Shown: piece after piece, positions 1-10,043 of the stretch | Layout: each line of letters opens with the position of its first letter | Numbering within the stretch: the first letter of the stretch is position 1 | Assembly: GCA_015499985.1 (NCBI GenBank) | Contig: JAAAUF010000563.1 | Coordinates: 1-20,952, forward strand | From: Haplosporangium gracile | Taxonomy: Eukaryota; Mortierellomycota; Mortierellomycetes; Mortierellales; Mortierellaceae | DNA: 20,952 nt | Reading direction: 5' to 3' | The notes under the pieces: generated by a model | What the model was told of the DNA's origin: nothing | The model's database searches: none | The model's input: the letters and a program-made list of their open reading frames with translations, nothing else | Position numbers and translations under genes: made by a program

Positions 1-226
1 TGTTTCCACCCGCCGCTCTGACGCTCGGTTGTGTGTTTCTGCTTCATGCTGGCCGAGTTGAAGGTGTCAAATGCTACCAAAGTCTCAGGAACATGCGACG
101 CCACCAAAATGTGCGTGTGACCGGTATCATTCTCCATTTATCCCCCTTGTATTCCATGCGTTGTTTTTTTTCCTCCATCCACCTTCGCTCATTCAAAAAC
201 TTCACTCAAGCGAACTTTCGCCACAA
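1..226. other. Leader/promoter region upstream of the methyltransferase gene
   Basis: I see no separate gene here. From about 125 to 226 the plus strand is rich in C and T, a leader style shared by most genes in this window. An ATG at 71 is in frame with the main start at 227 and no stop lies between them. The residues it would add read like translated leader. Confidence 0.5.
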
Positions 227-1776
227 ATGAGACCGACGATAGAATTGGTCAGGATATGGACAGAGGCCCTTGTGCCAGTCTGCAACAACAGCAAGAGTCA
301 TGCCAGCCAAGAACTGAAGTGGCTCCTTCAATACGCTAAACACCAGTCGCGACCTTCTCTCGCCGCAGGAAGTGCAGCGGCTGATGGAGGTGGTAAGGCA
401 GGAAGTCTTTCGGAAAAGGAGATCGAGTTGATGCAAGGGTATGTGGACGAGAGAGTCAAGACCCGGAAACCACTCCAGTATATTCTTGGTAAAAAACCAA
501 CGAGACACACCCTGCATGTTGGCCATTTTTTGTCAAGAACACAAACTTGAGGGAGAAAGGCTACATTCATATTCACTTTTGAGTTACTATATTACTTTTT
601 AGGTACACAGCCATTTATGGACCTGGAGATCCTTACTCGACCACCAACACTCATCCCGAGGTAACGTCGTCGTTCTTCAGTAGGCATTTTTCCATATTTT
701 CCCACGCTCAAGTAGCATTAATTTCGTGCATACCTTTTCTTTTTCAATTCGACTGGGTTAGATGGGAGACGGAAGAATGGACGGCACGACTAGCGACGAC
801 ACTCAAATCCAATCCCCTAATATTTCGCCAACGTCATCAACAACAGATCTCCTCAACAACACCATCGCCTCGTTTCAACATCTTGGACATCTGTTCAGGT
901 TCTGGATGCATCCCTCTCGGACTCGCCTCAGCCCTCCCCCTAGGATCCAGTCGCCTCTTTGGCGTTGATATCCACCCAAAGGCAGTCCAACTCGCACGAG
1001 AAAACGCCGCACATAACCAGGCGCTGTTGAACCAGAACCTTGTCTCGTTCCATCAAGCCAATCTCTTGGCTCCAAATGCTGTTGACCAGTTCCTGAGCTG
1101 GTTGGAGGATGATCATGGCAGTTGCGGAGTAAATTCTACAGAAAAGGGACAGGAACGGTACAACTTGGTTATCTCGAATCCACCGTATATTGCGCATTCG
1201 GAATACGAGACTTTGGAACCGGAAGTTGCGCAGTGGGAGGATCCCAAGGCGCTTTTGGCGGATCAGGAGGGACTTGTGTTTTATCCGAGGATTGCGCATA
1301 TGGCTATGGAATTGCTTCATCGTCAACCTGCTGTTTCTCGATCGTTGTCTTCGTCGTCATCACCAACATCATCCTCGTCATCGTCGCCATCATCAGCGCC
1401 CCCTAGTGTTGTGGCTGAGGAGCAGAATAACAAGCGCCTCACACGAGAACTGGATCCACGGACACTAGAAAGGATGGACTCATTAGACCACGACGAACAA
1501 CAACACAACAATGATAATAGCAACAGCAGTCATAATAGCGATAACAGTAGTCGAGCTCAGGAAAACGAAGAAGCAGCAGAAGATGAAGGTGTAGAGCGAA
1601 CATGGAGGAACGGACCAGAACTAGACCGAGTCAAGATTCCAGAACTGGTCTTTGAGATTGGCGGGGATCACCAGGTCGATTTTGTCTCGGCTGCAGTCCG
1701 TCAAGCTGGGTTCCGCCGCGTCCAAGTCTGGAAGGATTTGGCAGATCGCGCCCGATGCATTGTTGGCGCTCGTTAA
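227..1776 (+). CDS. MTQ1: HemK/PrmC-type release-factor glutamine N5-methyltransferase (MTQ1-like)
   Basis: Proposed exons are 227-488, 603-660 and 762-1776, with GT..AG introns of 114 and 101 bases, giving 444 residues. Enzymes of this family methylate the glutamine of the GGQ motif in class 1 release factors, using S-adenosylmethionine; fungal Mtq1 acts on the mitochondrial factor. Visible marks are the N-terminal helical domain, the block around YILGTQPF and TLIPRWETEEW (about 90-115) that joins perfectly across both introns, SAM motif I DICSGSGC (149-156) and the catalytic NPPY (246-249). The N-terminal domain and LIPR block argue for Mtq1 rather than the shorter Mtq2. Oddity: about 80 residues (roughly 296-377) rich in Ser, then Asn/His, then Glu, interrupt the fold before the final segment starting near PELVFEIGG. 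ATG 227 (context ccacaaATG) is preferred; an in-frame ATG at 71 would add 52 residues. No clear mitochondrial presequence is seen. Confidence 0.88.
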
Positions 1777-2017
1777 CAAGCATCCTTTTTCATTCTTCAC
1801 ATTTCATTTTTGTTGTTGTCGTTAATAAAAACGAAGAAATAATTGTTTGTCCGCCATGTATGCACTATTCATCGGGTATTAATTGGCGACTTTATAAGGT
1901 TGAGTGATTTTGAAAAAAAGAAAAAAAAAAAGTAAAAAAAGAGGAAGAGCTATCCTGTCTATTATGCTATGAGAGAAAGGAAGGTTCATTCTCTATTAAC
2001 CACGACCAATCACTTCT
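1777..2017. other. Convergent 3' intergenic gap
   Basis: Only about 240 bases separate the two facing stop codons, so the 3' UTRs of the methyltransferase and epimerase genes may overlap. An A-rich tract lies at about 1912-1940. I see no further gene. Confidence 0.5.
1824..1829 (+). terminator. Candidate polyadenylation signal for the methyltransferase gene
   Basis: A perfect AATAAA lies 48 bases after the stop codon at 1776, inside the short convergent gap before the epimerase gene. It is called by motif and position only. Confidence 0.5.
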
Positions 2018-3385
2018 TTAGATGGGATGAGGGATAGTGGTCGAGAGGGCATAACCATCAGGGTTGTTGCGCTGCCATCTCCAGAGATCGGCACACATCT
2101 CATCAAGAGTCTTTTCTGCCCTCCAGTTCAACTCCTTGTTGGCAAGACGAGGGTCCGAGGTCAAGTTGGGAACATCTCCAGGGCGGCGATCGGCCACCTT
2201 GTAGGGAAGGTCTGTTCCGACAGCCTTGCTGAAGGCCTTGACCATGTCAAAGACTGAGTAGCCGGTGCCGGTTCCCAAGTTGTAGGCCTTGCAGCCATAG
2301 TTTCCTGCAGCCTGCTCCTGATCCAACTTTTCCAACGCTGCGACGTGACCCTGTGCAAGATCGACAACGTGGAGGTAGTCGCTATTATTTGGTAGAATAG
2401 GAAAAAAAAGAAAAGAAAAGGTTAGCATCATCTTTTAGTACCTAACTGAAAGAGAAGAGAAAAAAGTGCGAGGAATGTAACAAGCCAGTTTCCAATTGAA
2501 TCAAGCTTCTCAATTTTTTAGTTCCACATACCGAATGCAGGTACCGTCCTCAGTGGGGTAGTCGTTTCCAAAGACGGCGAGTCTCTCGAGCTTGCCGACG
2601 GCGACCTGGGATAAGAAGGGCATCAAGTTGTTGGGGGTGCCCTTGCAGTCCTCTCCCATGATGCCCGAAGGATGAGCTCCAGCAGGGTTAAAGTATCTCA
2701 GCAACATCACGCTCCACTCGTAGTTGCGCTCGACCTCAGCTCCATTTGCACCAGTCTCGTTGTTGGCGTTGTTGATGCGGTCCTGGAGGTACTGCTGCTG
2801 CTTGGTGACAGAAGCGACACAGAGGTCCTTGAGGATGTGTTCCAAAAAGACCTTTGTTCTTCCGTAGGGGCTCATCACAGTGACGATGGGCGACGTCTCA
2901 GGGATGGGAATCGAAGGAGGGTTGCCGTAGACAGTAGCGGATGAAGAAAAGACAATCTTACGGACATGAAAGTCCTCCATGACCTGCAACAGGTTGACAG
3001 TTCCCGAGATGTTGACATTGTAGTAATCCAAAGGAATACGACCGGATTCACCGACGGCCTTGCGGCCTGCGAAATGGATCACGGAGGAGATTTCGGGGTG
3101 GTCTTCAAAGACCTTGACGAGTCCTGAGCGGTCGAGGATGTCGACCTGGTAGAAGGGGATGAGGATTTCGACGGGGAGGGCGGCATCTTCGAATTGGGCG
3201 GAAGGAGAGGTGGCGGCAGTGATGGCGTAGAGCTTATGAACGCGGCGGAGGGACTCGTAGGATGAGTTTGAGAGGTTGTCGACGACGATGACCTTGTAGC
3301 CGGATTCGAGGAGGCGGAGGACTGTGTGCGAGCCGATGTAGCCACAGCCACCGGTGACGAGGATTGTTTGCTTTGAAGGGGACAT
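2018..3385 (-). CDS. UDP-glucose 4-epimerase (GalE/Gal10 epimerase domain only)
   Basis: Exons on the minus strand are 3385-2532 and 2381-2018, with a 150-base intron (GTATGT..TAG), giving 405 residues. The enzyme interconverts UDP-galactose and UDP-glucose with bound NAD in the Leloir pathway, in the cytosol. Visible marks are the NAD-binding [10 protein letters not shown] (11-20), VVDNLSNSS (34-42), the catalytic SSSATVYG (147-154) with Y174 and K178 of [19 protein letters not shown] (228-241) and [10 protein letters not shown] across the intron. Unlike budding-yeast Gal10, it ends soon after the epimerase fold and has no mutarotase domain. It is longer than the usual 340-370 residues because of loops at about 55-72 and 192-222. 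Strong preference for C or G at third codon positions suggests high expression. The start at 3385 directly precedes the nucleotide-binding strand and follows a pyrimidine-rich leader. The gene is divergent from the Sec14-like gene 3.5 kb away. Confidence 0.93.
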
Positions 3386-3840
3386 TGTTGTTATTGGACG
3401 GAGGTGGAAAAAGAACAGAGCGAGGGATAAAGAAAAGAAGAGGTAAAAGAAAAGAAAGAAGCAGAAAGAAAAAATAGGATAAAAAAAAAAAGAAGTGAGA
3501 GCAAAAAAAGAGTCAGGCAAGGGCAGGGCCAAGCTGGCAAAATCTTCAAAAAAAAGATTTCGTCCAGGCTCCAATTCCACAAAAACGTGCTCTCTGTTCT
3601 TCCTTCTTTTTTCTATCGTTGTTGCGCAAGGGGGATACTATCGACTCTCTGATGGTGCTCGGCTGTGCTTGCATCGATATACTTATACATACGCCTTCCC
3701 GGTTTTCGACTGCTCGTATTCGTGGTGGCAGTAGACAACATCAACAACCACTTCACCATCTGGATACCCCTCTTTTCCCAAACCACAAACACAGCACTGC
3801 AAATCACGATAATGCCGATAAGATAATTCAATTCAACAAC

Positions 3841-3870
3841 AACAATAAACAACAATAAACAACAATAAAC
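3841..3870. repeat. Three perfect tandem copies of a 10-base unit
   Basis: The unit AACAATAAAC occurs three times without change, preceded by CAA repeats (about 3834-3840). It lies about 460 bases upstream of the epimerase start. No function is visible. Confidence 0.9.
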
Positions 3871-4103
3871 CACACAATGATAACATTCGCCAAAAAAAAA
3901 AAATCATCTCACTTCACTCACATCCCTTTCAAAAGGAGTTTTGCCGAGAATGGTCGACGACAAAAAATAAACCTCAGCTGTGGTGGGCGATGAAAAAAAA
4001 AAAAAAGGAGAGCCATCCCTCGGGGCGCTTCTTGCTCTGGGAACCCTTGCCTTTGTCGAGTATCCTACGGACAGGAAGAGCCAGTCAAAAAATACCCTTT
4101 GAC

Positions 4104-4124
4104 TAAAAATAAAAATAAAAATAA
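4104..4124. repeat. Short TAAAAA tandem repeat
   Basis: Three copies of a six-base TAAAAA unit within the intergenic region, an A-rich microsatellite. A T-rich stretch follows at about 4131-4145. Confidence 0.8.
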
Positions 4125-6139
4125 ATGCTCTTTTATTATTTTTAGGGCTGGACATCGTTAAGTTGGACAAAAGTACTTCGCCACCGCAAACCCATCTGTA
4201 ACGAACATGACGCGTGCTGACTGACTGACGGATGGATGGACTGTTTTGTGTCGTTCGTATTCCGAGAAACTCATCGACCTCACCGTTGAGACTATTTTTC
4301 AATGACATCTTGTCATTAGGATTCACAAAAAATGCCAAAAACACTTGATAAAAATAGATAGACGGCGCCCCATGGGAGATACTCTGTGTTTAAAGGAGAC
4401 GACAAAAGGAGCATTAACAGATACAAGTATGTAGTAGTGGTGGTGGCGATGATGGTTGTGGTGGCATAGTCGCCTTGCTCACCATGGTATCGAGCGCATT
4501 GTTGCTTCTGCCACTAAGATAGTCCTCGATCAATTCATCGTTGACTGAAGGGCGGATGAAGGGCTTAAACCACAAGAGCGTTCAATAATTTGCGATTATG
4601 AGATGGAGTCGAGCCTAGACTTGAGGTAAAAATTAAGGTGTCATTTTCTCTGAACGCGACCACAGAAGCCTATATTTCTCGTCTCAGGTGATCCTTGATT
4701 TACCCTATCGTCTCATTTCTTGCATAGCAGAAGTTTTTTCATTCTCCCAATAGCCTAAAACGACGCATGAGCGCATTGACTCCTGAAATGAATATCCAGG
4801 GCGCGGTACCATACCCAGTATACATATCAGCAAGTACGCGTGTGTGAAAGAAAAGTAATGAACAAAGGGAATCATAGGAAGGAAAAATCCCGTGGCAATC
4901 CTATGGCGTAATACTCGCCTTCAACCCACCTTTCCACCCATTCACCACAAACCCAGGCACAGTGGTGAAAGACAAGTAAATTTTGTGCTACTCTCTCTTG
5001 ATTTGAAAAACGCTCAGATCCCTCCGCAACAGCTCGATCTTGAAAACTCCCGCCCATCCCCCTCCATCGATGAACACATGTCCACCATGCTCCCTTCCCA
5101 CTTAACTCAAAAGTCTACTAACCCACATCATCCGTTTTATCATCATTGTTCACTTCAAAGTAGAATTCATTCACAACTTAGGCATGTGTAAGAGCTGAAT
5201 AGAGAGGGCTGTTACTCAATGGTAATTGCGACGTGTGGGTGCGCCATTTGTTAATAGCAAGCAAAAAGAAAAACAATTGAACACAAACAAATAAACACAA
5301 AAAAGGCACCATTCAGAAGAGGGGATGAGAGAAGCATGGTTGAGGTAGAAGAGAAGGAGGGATAGAAAGAGAGAGAGAGGGAAAAAAATGAGCTCGGCAA
5401 AATGCTTTGGCATGGGCCTCTTGCATGATTCTCTCTACTCTTCTCATTCTTTCTCTACAGTCTGTCCTCTATGCCCACTCCATATCCCAGTAAAAATGCT
5501 CTCAATTTTTCTTTTTGTCTTCTTCCATTTACATTTTTCTTTTCTATCCTTAACTCTTTTTTCGAGGTACATATACCTCGTGTGCAGTTGCTCATATGTC
5601 TGAAGGCAAGGAAAAATAGGTCGAAGTAAAAGTAAAAGTGTTGTGCATACGATATGGGATCATTCGTGAACCTTGTTTTATCCTTTCGTTTCTCCCCCAC
5701 AAGTCAACCTCCTTCATACCAGAGTAGAACCGAGGGGAAAGATGAAGAGAAGAACAGAAAAACGGAGATGAAAAGGGTCCTTTGTTCTGTTGAATAAGTA
5801 TAACAAATGCAATTTAACCCAGGGGGTGAAGGTCAACCCATCATCACTGGCAGTGCATGGTTCCCTCATCCTTCATAAATCTAACAATCGGCTCAACCAT
5901 GCGCTTCTCCGTTAAGGCTTGGTCATTCCTTTTTGCTTAATGTGGCGGTCTCCCTCGTTCTCGCCTACTTCGGTACTTCTTGCCCCCTTTTCTCTTAATT
6001 AGGTGTTATAAAGAAGACGCGCCATGGTCCTCCATAAGTGATCATTGCAAGAACAATCCATTCCGTTAGTAATAACCAACGACAACAAGGATGATGAAAA
6101 GTGCCTTGTAAAGTGCCAAAAGTCAGAAGTGGAGGGAAA

Positions 6140-6179
6140 CACAACAACAACAACAACAACAACAAAAACAACAACAACC
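6140..6179. repeat. ACA/CAA trinucleotide microsatellite
   Basis: About a dozen ACA units with one A-rich interruption. It lies in the upstream region of the Sec14-like gene. In one plus frame it encodes an Asn run (78-codon frame 6101-6337), which I treat as spurious. Confidence 0.9.
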
Positions 6180-6313
6180 AGGCAGATAGCGCCAACGTTC
6201 AATACCCTTTGCCCATTAGGGTAAGTAGCTCAACATCGCCCAAACAGACAAACAATAACAAAGGCAAAGCATTAAGCAGCTATCTAGCATCCGTGGATCC
6301 AACAAAAATCAAC

Positions 6314-6349
6314 AACACACACACACACACAAAATAAACAAACAAACAA
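6314..6349. repeat. CA dinucleotide run followed by AAAC repeats
   Basis: About eight to nine AC units (6314-6330) followed by AAAC units to about 6349. Ordinary microsatellite sequence. Confidence 0.85.
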
Positions 6350-6743
6350 CAAATAACAGACATGAAACAGACTCTCCAACTCAGGCTAACTCTCAAGGAA
6401 GGGAATACAAACATGTCAGCATCAACTAAAACAACAAGTAGAGAAAATATTCATATTCTCCCTTCTGCTTCCCTTCCTCCCTCTGTCGTTCATTGTTCAA
6501 CCCATCCAACTTTTCTTTTATTTCGCCAAGCGAGAACGTTTTTGTTTTGCAAAGCAACGCCCTTTTTATGGTCATGCTTTACTCACTTCTCCATTTTCTT
6601 TCCGACGACGACATGTAGGTGTGCCGAAGGATCGATGCATTCAGTGCGCTGATGCGCACAATCAAAGAAACAACCTGTACGTGAATGCATGTTTTTTTCT
6701 TTTGTGTTTTCTGTCATTTAAAAGGGCTGAAGAATAGAATTTC

Positions 6744-6784
6744 ATTCTCTTTTCTTTTCTTTTCTTTTCTTCTTTTTTTTTTTC
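6744..6784. repeat. TTTTC repeat and T tract in the leader/promoter of the Sec14-like gene
   Basis: Four to five TTTTC units followed by a pure T tract, then a C/T-rich leader to about 6870. Such pyrimidine-rich stretches immediately upstream of the start codon recur before other genes in this window, so this probably belongs to the core promoter or 5' UTR. Confidence 0.7.
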
Positions 6785-6899
6785 CGCCAGCCTTACCACC
6801 CACCCTTCGCTCCCACTCACTCCTCTCTCCACTCTCTACTCATTCCCTCTCTTCTCTCCTTTTCTCTTTCCACAAAAAAAACAACTATAGCAAACGATT

Positions 6900-8911
6900 A
6901 TGTCTACCTACGTCGCCCCCGTCCTCCCCACCGATGGTCGTCTCAGACACCTGACCCAGGAACAGACCGTCAAGCTCCAGCAATTCTGGGTTCGCCTTTA
7001 TGACATCTTTGACGGCAAGGCCCCCTTTGACCAGACCGCTCCCTCGTCCTTCAAGGGACAAGCCCGTGACGAAGAAGGCGGTGATGGCGCCCCTGCTCCC
7101 GCCAAGACTGGCTGGTTTGGCCGTGGCAAGGCTGCCTCCGAGAGTGCTGCTGCACCCGCCCCCCGCTTCACTGGCGCTGAATTGCACAAGACTTTCTGGA
7201 AGCTGACCATGATGGACCACCCCGACTTGATCGTTCTCAAGGTAAATACAAATCAACCTTGTTCATGTGCCATGAGGTGGAGACAAGGAGTAACGATGAG
7301 ACAGAGAGTGAAAACCGAGACTGATATACTTTGATGTGTTTCAGTGATGGTGATGGTGTCAAAAATTCATCACCCCCAAATAACGACCAAACTTTAACCC
7401 GATTTCGCTCGCCCCTTTTTCTCGCCTCGTTTTCTCCCCCCTCTACCCCCTCAATCAACCAACAACCCCTAACACACATTTATAGTTCATTCGTGCTCGC
7501 AAGTGGGTCTTGGACGATGCCTTGAAGATGTTTTTGAACGCCCTCAAGTGGCGCATTGTCGAGCGTCTGGATGAGCTGGTCGAGCTCTCGGATGTGGAGT
7601 TGGATGCCAAGTATCCCAAGTTCATCGAGCAGATGCGCATCGGCAAGGGTTACCTCCGTGGTGCCGATCCCCTCGGCCGCCCTATGTCTGTCGTTAACAC
7701 CCGTCTCCATCACAAGGCTGACCAGCCCGCCGAGACCATCCACCGCTTCACTCTCTACGTAAGTTCATTCATTTTAGTCACCTTTTTTGTTTTTTTCAGT
7801 TGAATTTTTCTTTCTTCTACGCCTTCGTATCATGCCACGGGCTGCTCTGCCTTGCATGCATGCATTAGCTTCATTCACCCAACAACAGTACGAATTACAG
7901 GCGGGAATAACAACAACAGCAACGATAACAATAACATAACAAAAAATAATATAAGAGCAATCCAAATGCACGCCCACAACAGTACCAAACACAAGCTTAC
8001 TTTCTAGGACCGGCGAATATTTTTGTGTACCCACTCTAAACATTCCCCGCTGACGTTTACTCCTCTCGTTTTCTTTACTCTTTTCTGTTCGCTTTCTTCC
8101 CTTCTACTTTCTAGACCATGGAGTGCGGACGTACTGGTAAGTCAATACTTCTCGCTCGCTGGAGTGACTGTTTATTTGCCAAACGCGACAAAACGCGTTC
8201 GACCATGCAATTTTTCATTCCTTTTCTCATTCTTATTTTGCTAAATACCTCTGCTAACGCTGCTTTCGTTGCTCCCTACTTCCTTGTGTCTTTTTCTTCT
8301 TTCCAGTACTCCCACTTGGCTCTGAAACAGTTATTGTTATATTCGACTTGTCAAACTTCGGTCTCGATAACATGGATTGGGGCTTCGTCCGTTTGTTCGT
8401 CCAATGCTTCGAGTCGTACTACCCCGAAACTCTCGGAGTCTGTGTTGTCCACCGCGCACCTTTCGTCTTCTGGGGTCTCTGGAAGTTGATCCAGCCTCTC
8501 CTCGACCCCGTCGTCGCTTCCAAGTTCGTCTTCACCCGCAACAACGCCGAGTTGCACAAGGTCGTTCCCCGCGAGCGTCTCCCCATCATCCACTACGAAG
8601 GTCTCGACGATTGGAAGTACGAGTACGTCCCTGCTGTTGCTGGCGAGAACGACTGTATGAAGGATACAGCCAAGAAGGAGGAGCTGTTGGCTGAGCGCTA
8701 TGCCCTTGAGGCCCGCTTCGACGCCGTGACCCGTGCCTGGATCAAGAACACCAACGGAAAGAACAATACTGAGCGTGACGAGATTGCCAAGGAGTTCAGG
8801 GAGCAGTACACCCGGTTGAGCCCCTATGTCCGCGCTACCAGTCTTTACAAGCGCTGGGGTGTTGCTGTGAATGGTGAAGTCAACTGGACCTACAACGTCA
8901 AGGGCCAGTAA
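6900..8911 (+). CDS. Sec14-like CRAL-TRIO domain lipid-transfer protein
   Basis: Proposed exons are 6900-7241, 7486-7758, 8115-8136 and 8307-8911 (introns 244, 356 and 170 bases), giving 413 residues with frame kept throughout. CRAL-TRIO proteins bind and exchange phosphatidylinositol or other hydrophobic ligands between membranes in the cytosol. Visible: a CRAL-TRIO N-terminal region (about 90-140) with FIRARKWVLDDAL at the start of exon 2; an Ala/Pro/Gly-rich linker (about 52-88); the lipid-binding domain (about 160-325) with VIVIFDLSNFGLDNMDWG, YYPETLGVCVVHRAP and LLDPVVASKFVFT; and a charged helical tail ending in NWTYNVKGQ. The order matches the fungal Sec14-like group with a C-terminal helical extension, rather than classical short Sec14. 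The third exon is only 22 bases. An alternative acceptor at 8330 would remove eight residues in frame. Codon use is strongly biased, suggesting high expression. The ligand cannot be told. Confidence 0.88.
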
Positions 8912-10043
8912 ACAAAAAAGCAGATTTGGCAATTGCATAACGCGTAGAGTAGCCCTATACCCTTTTTTGATGTCTAAAGTAATACTAGCAGAGATCTTAC
9001 CAAGTAATTGAGACTTTTGCTTGTTAAGGGAGAGTAAGAAAAAAGAGATGGAGAATGAATAAAATAATAGCAATAACATACCACGTTTTGTCCTCCTTGT
9101 GTGCTTGTGCTCCTTCCTAATTTATCGACCTTTCAGCGCATTTAGTAGGAGTCAAGCCCCCTTTTAAGCTCACATTGCACCCTTTTGTTTCACGCATCCT
9201 ATCAGAACTCGACCTCGCCCTAGCCCTATTGTTATGCTGTTAGGAGTATTTGACAAAAAGGGAAATCAAGCAAAGTGCATGAACTTTTTGTCGCCTCAAA
9301 GTCCCGGTTAACGATATCTTAAAGTCATTGCATTAACGAGAGACCATAGGAGGTCGTCTTGATTGTCTACGCCCTCCGGTTTGTTTGTTTTTTTCTAATT
9401 GCTCGCTGATCGATTTGTTTTTCTTTTTTGTCGTCCAATTGACCTAGACTCTAGACTTTTTTATTCCTTGTTGTAGCACTTTGCTTTGCCTCTAGCTCTC
9501 ACTCCCTGCAACGAGGCGGTTGTAGCCACCTCTCTCTAGCCGCTCACCCTCTTTTTGCTCTTCCACGGATGCATGAATAGTTCATGCAAGAAAACCTGTT
9601 AGGCCTCCTTCATCATAAAAACAAAAAAAAAACTGCAAAAACAGAAGGCCAGAATAATTAAATAGACAACAAAACAAGTGATCAGAAGAACTGAATAAAT
9701 ATTTGGCGGTCTCCCTCTCTTCTTTCTATTCTTTTCTTCTTCTTCTTCTTCTTCAGCATTTGCTCTGTCCTCCTCCTTTACTCATATCGCCAATTTGCGA
9801 TTATAATTTATTTCCTGCCAAAAAAGAAAAAAGAAAAAACTCGACCCTATTTCCTCTACTTTCCTCTCTTTTCTTGTCCATTCTTTTCCTTTCCTTTCCC
9901 TCACCCACTGGTCTCTTTGATTCTTGAATCGACACATTATCGCACATTAACAACCTCTTCTTTTCACGCCTCTCATCATCTACCATTCCTTCCCGACTGC
10001 CACTTCCTTTTACTCCTACACAATACTTTAATAACAACCCAAT
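8912..10043. other. Intergenic region with the P450 promoter
   Basis: About 1.1 kb without a supportable gene. It holds the 3' UTR of the Sec14-like gene, A/T tracts, a CTT microsatellite at about 9734-9754 and a C/T-rich leader from about 9840 up to the P450 start. CCAAT sequences occur at about 9434 (GTCCAATTG) and 9790 (GCCAATTTG) and could be promoter elements, but this rests on motif alone. Confidence 0.5.
9058..9063 (+). terminator. Candidate polyadenylation signal for the Sec14-like gene
   Basis: A perfect AATAAA lies 147 bases after the stop at 8911. No better candidate is seen nearer the stop. Confidence 0.45.

Larger units (their letters stand above)
3386..6899. other. Long divergent intergenic region, repeat-rich, no gene supported
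   Basis: About 3.5 kb lie between the starts of the epimerase gene (minus) and the Sec14-like gene (plus), so both promoters must be here. Both ends hold pyrimidine-rich leaders in the direction of transcription (about 3390-3610 minus; 6740-6870 plus). The middle holds A/T tracts and simple repeats listed separately. Open frames up to 146 codons exist (for example minus 3904-4344, plus 4892-5191 and 6362-6652), but they are low in complexity, lack family motifs and lack the codon preference of the real genes. I see no tRNA-like B box and no terminal inverted repeats. A non-coding RNA or a rapidly evolving small gene cannot be excluded. Confidence 0.55.

Noticed and set aside
3904..4344. 146-codon minus-strand open frame in the long intergenic region
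   Set aside because: It runs through A/T repeats (Phe-Ile runs), lacks recognisable motifs, and has none of the codon preference of neighbouring genes.
6362..6954. Small plus-strand open frames upstream of the Sec14-like gene
   Set aside because: They are leader-like, rich in Ser, Phe and Leu from C/T tracts, and one overlaps the real start in another frame.
8351..9079. 242-codon minus-strand open frame over the Sec14-like last exon
   Set aside because: It is the antisense of a codon-biased exon whose plus strand has clear CRAL-TRIO motifs.
9720..9760. CTT run ending in CAG, looking like a 3' splice site of a leader intron before the P450 gene
   Set aside because: No convincing donor is visible upstream, and the tract is equally well a microsatellite in the promoter or leader.
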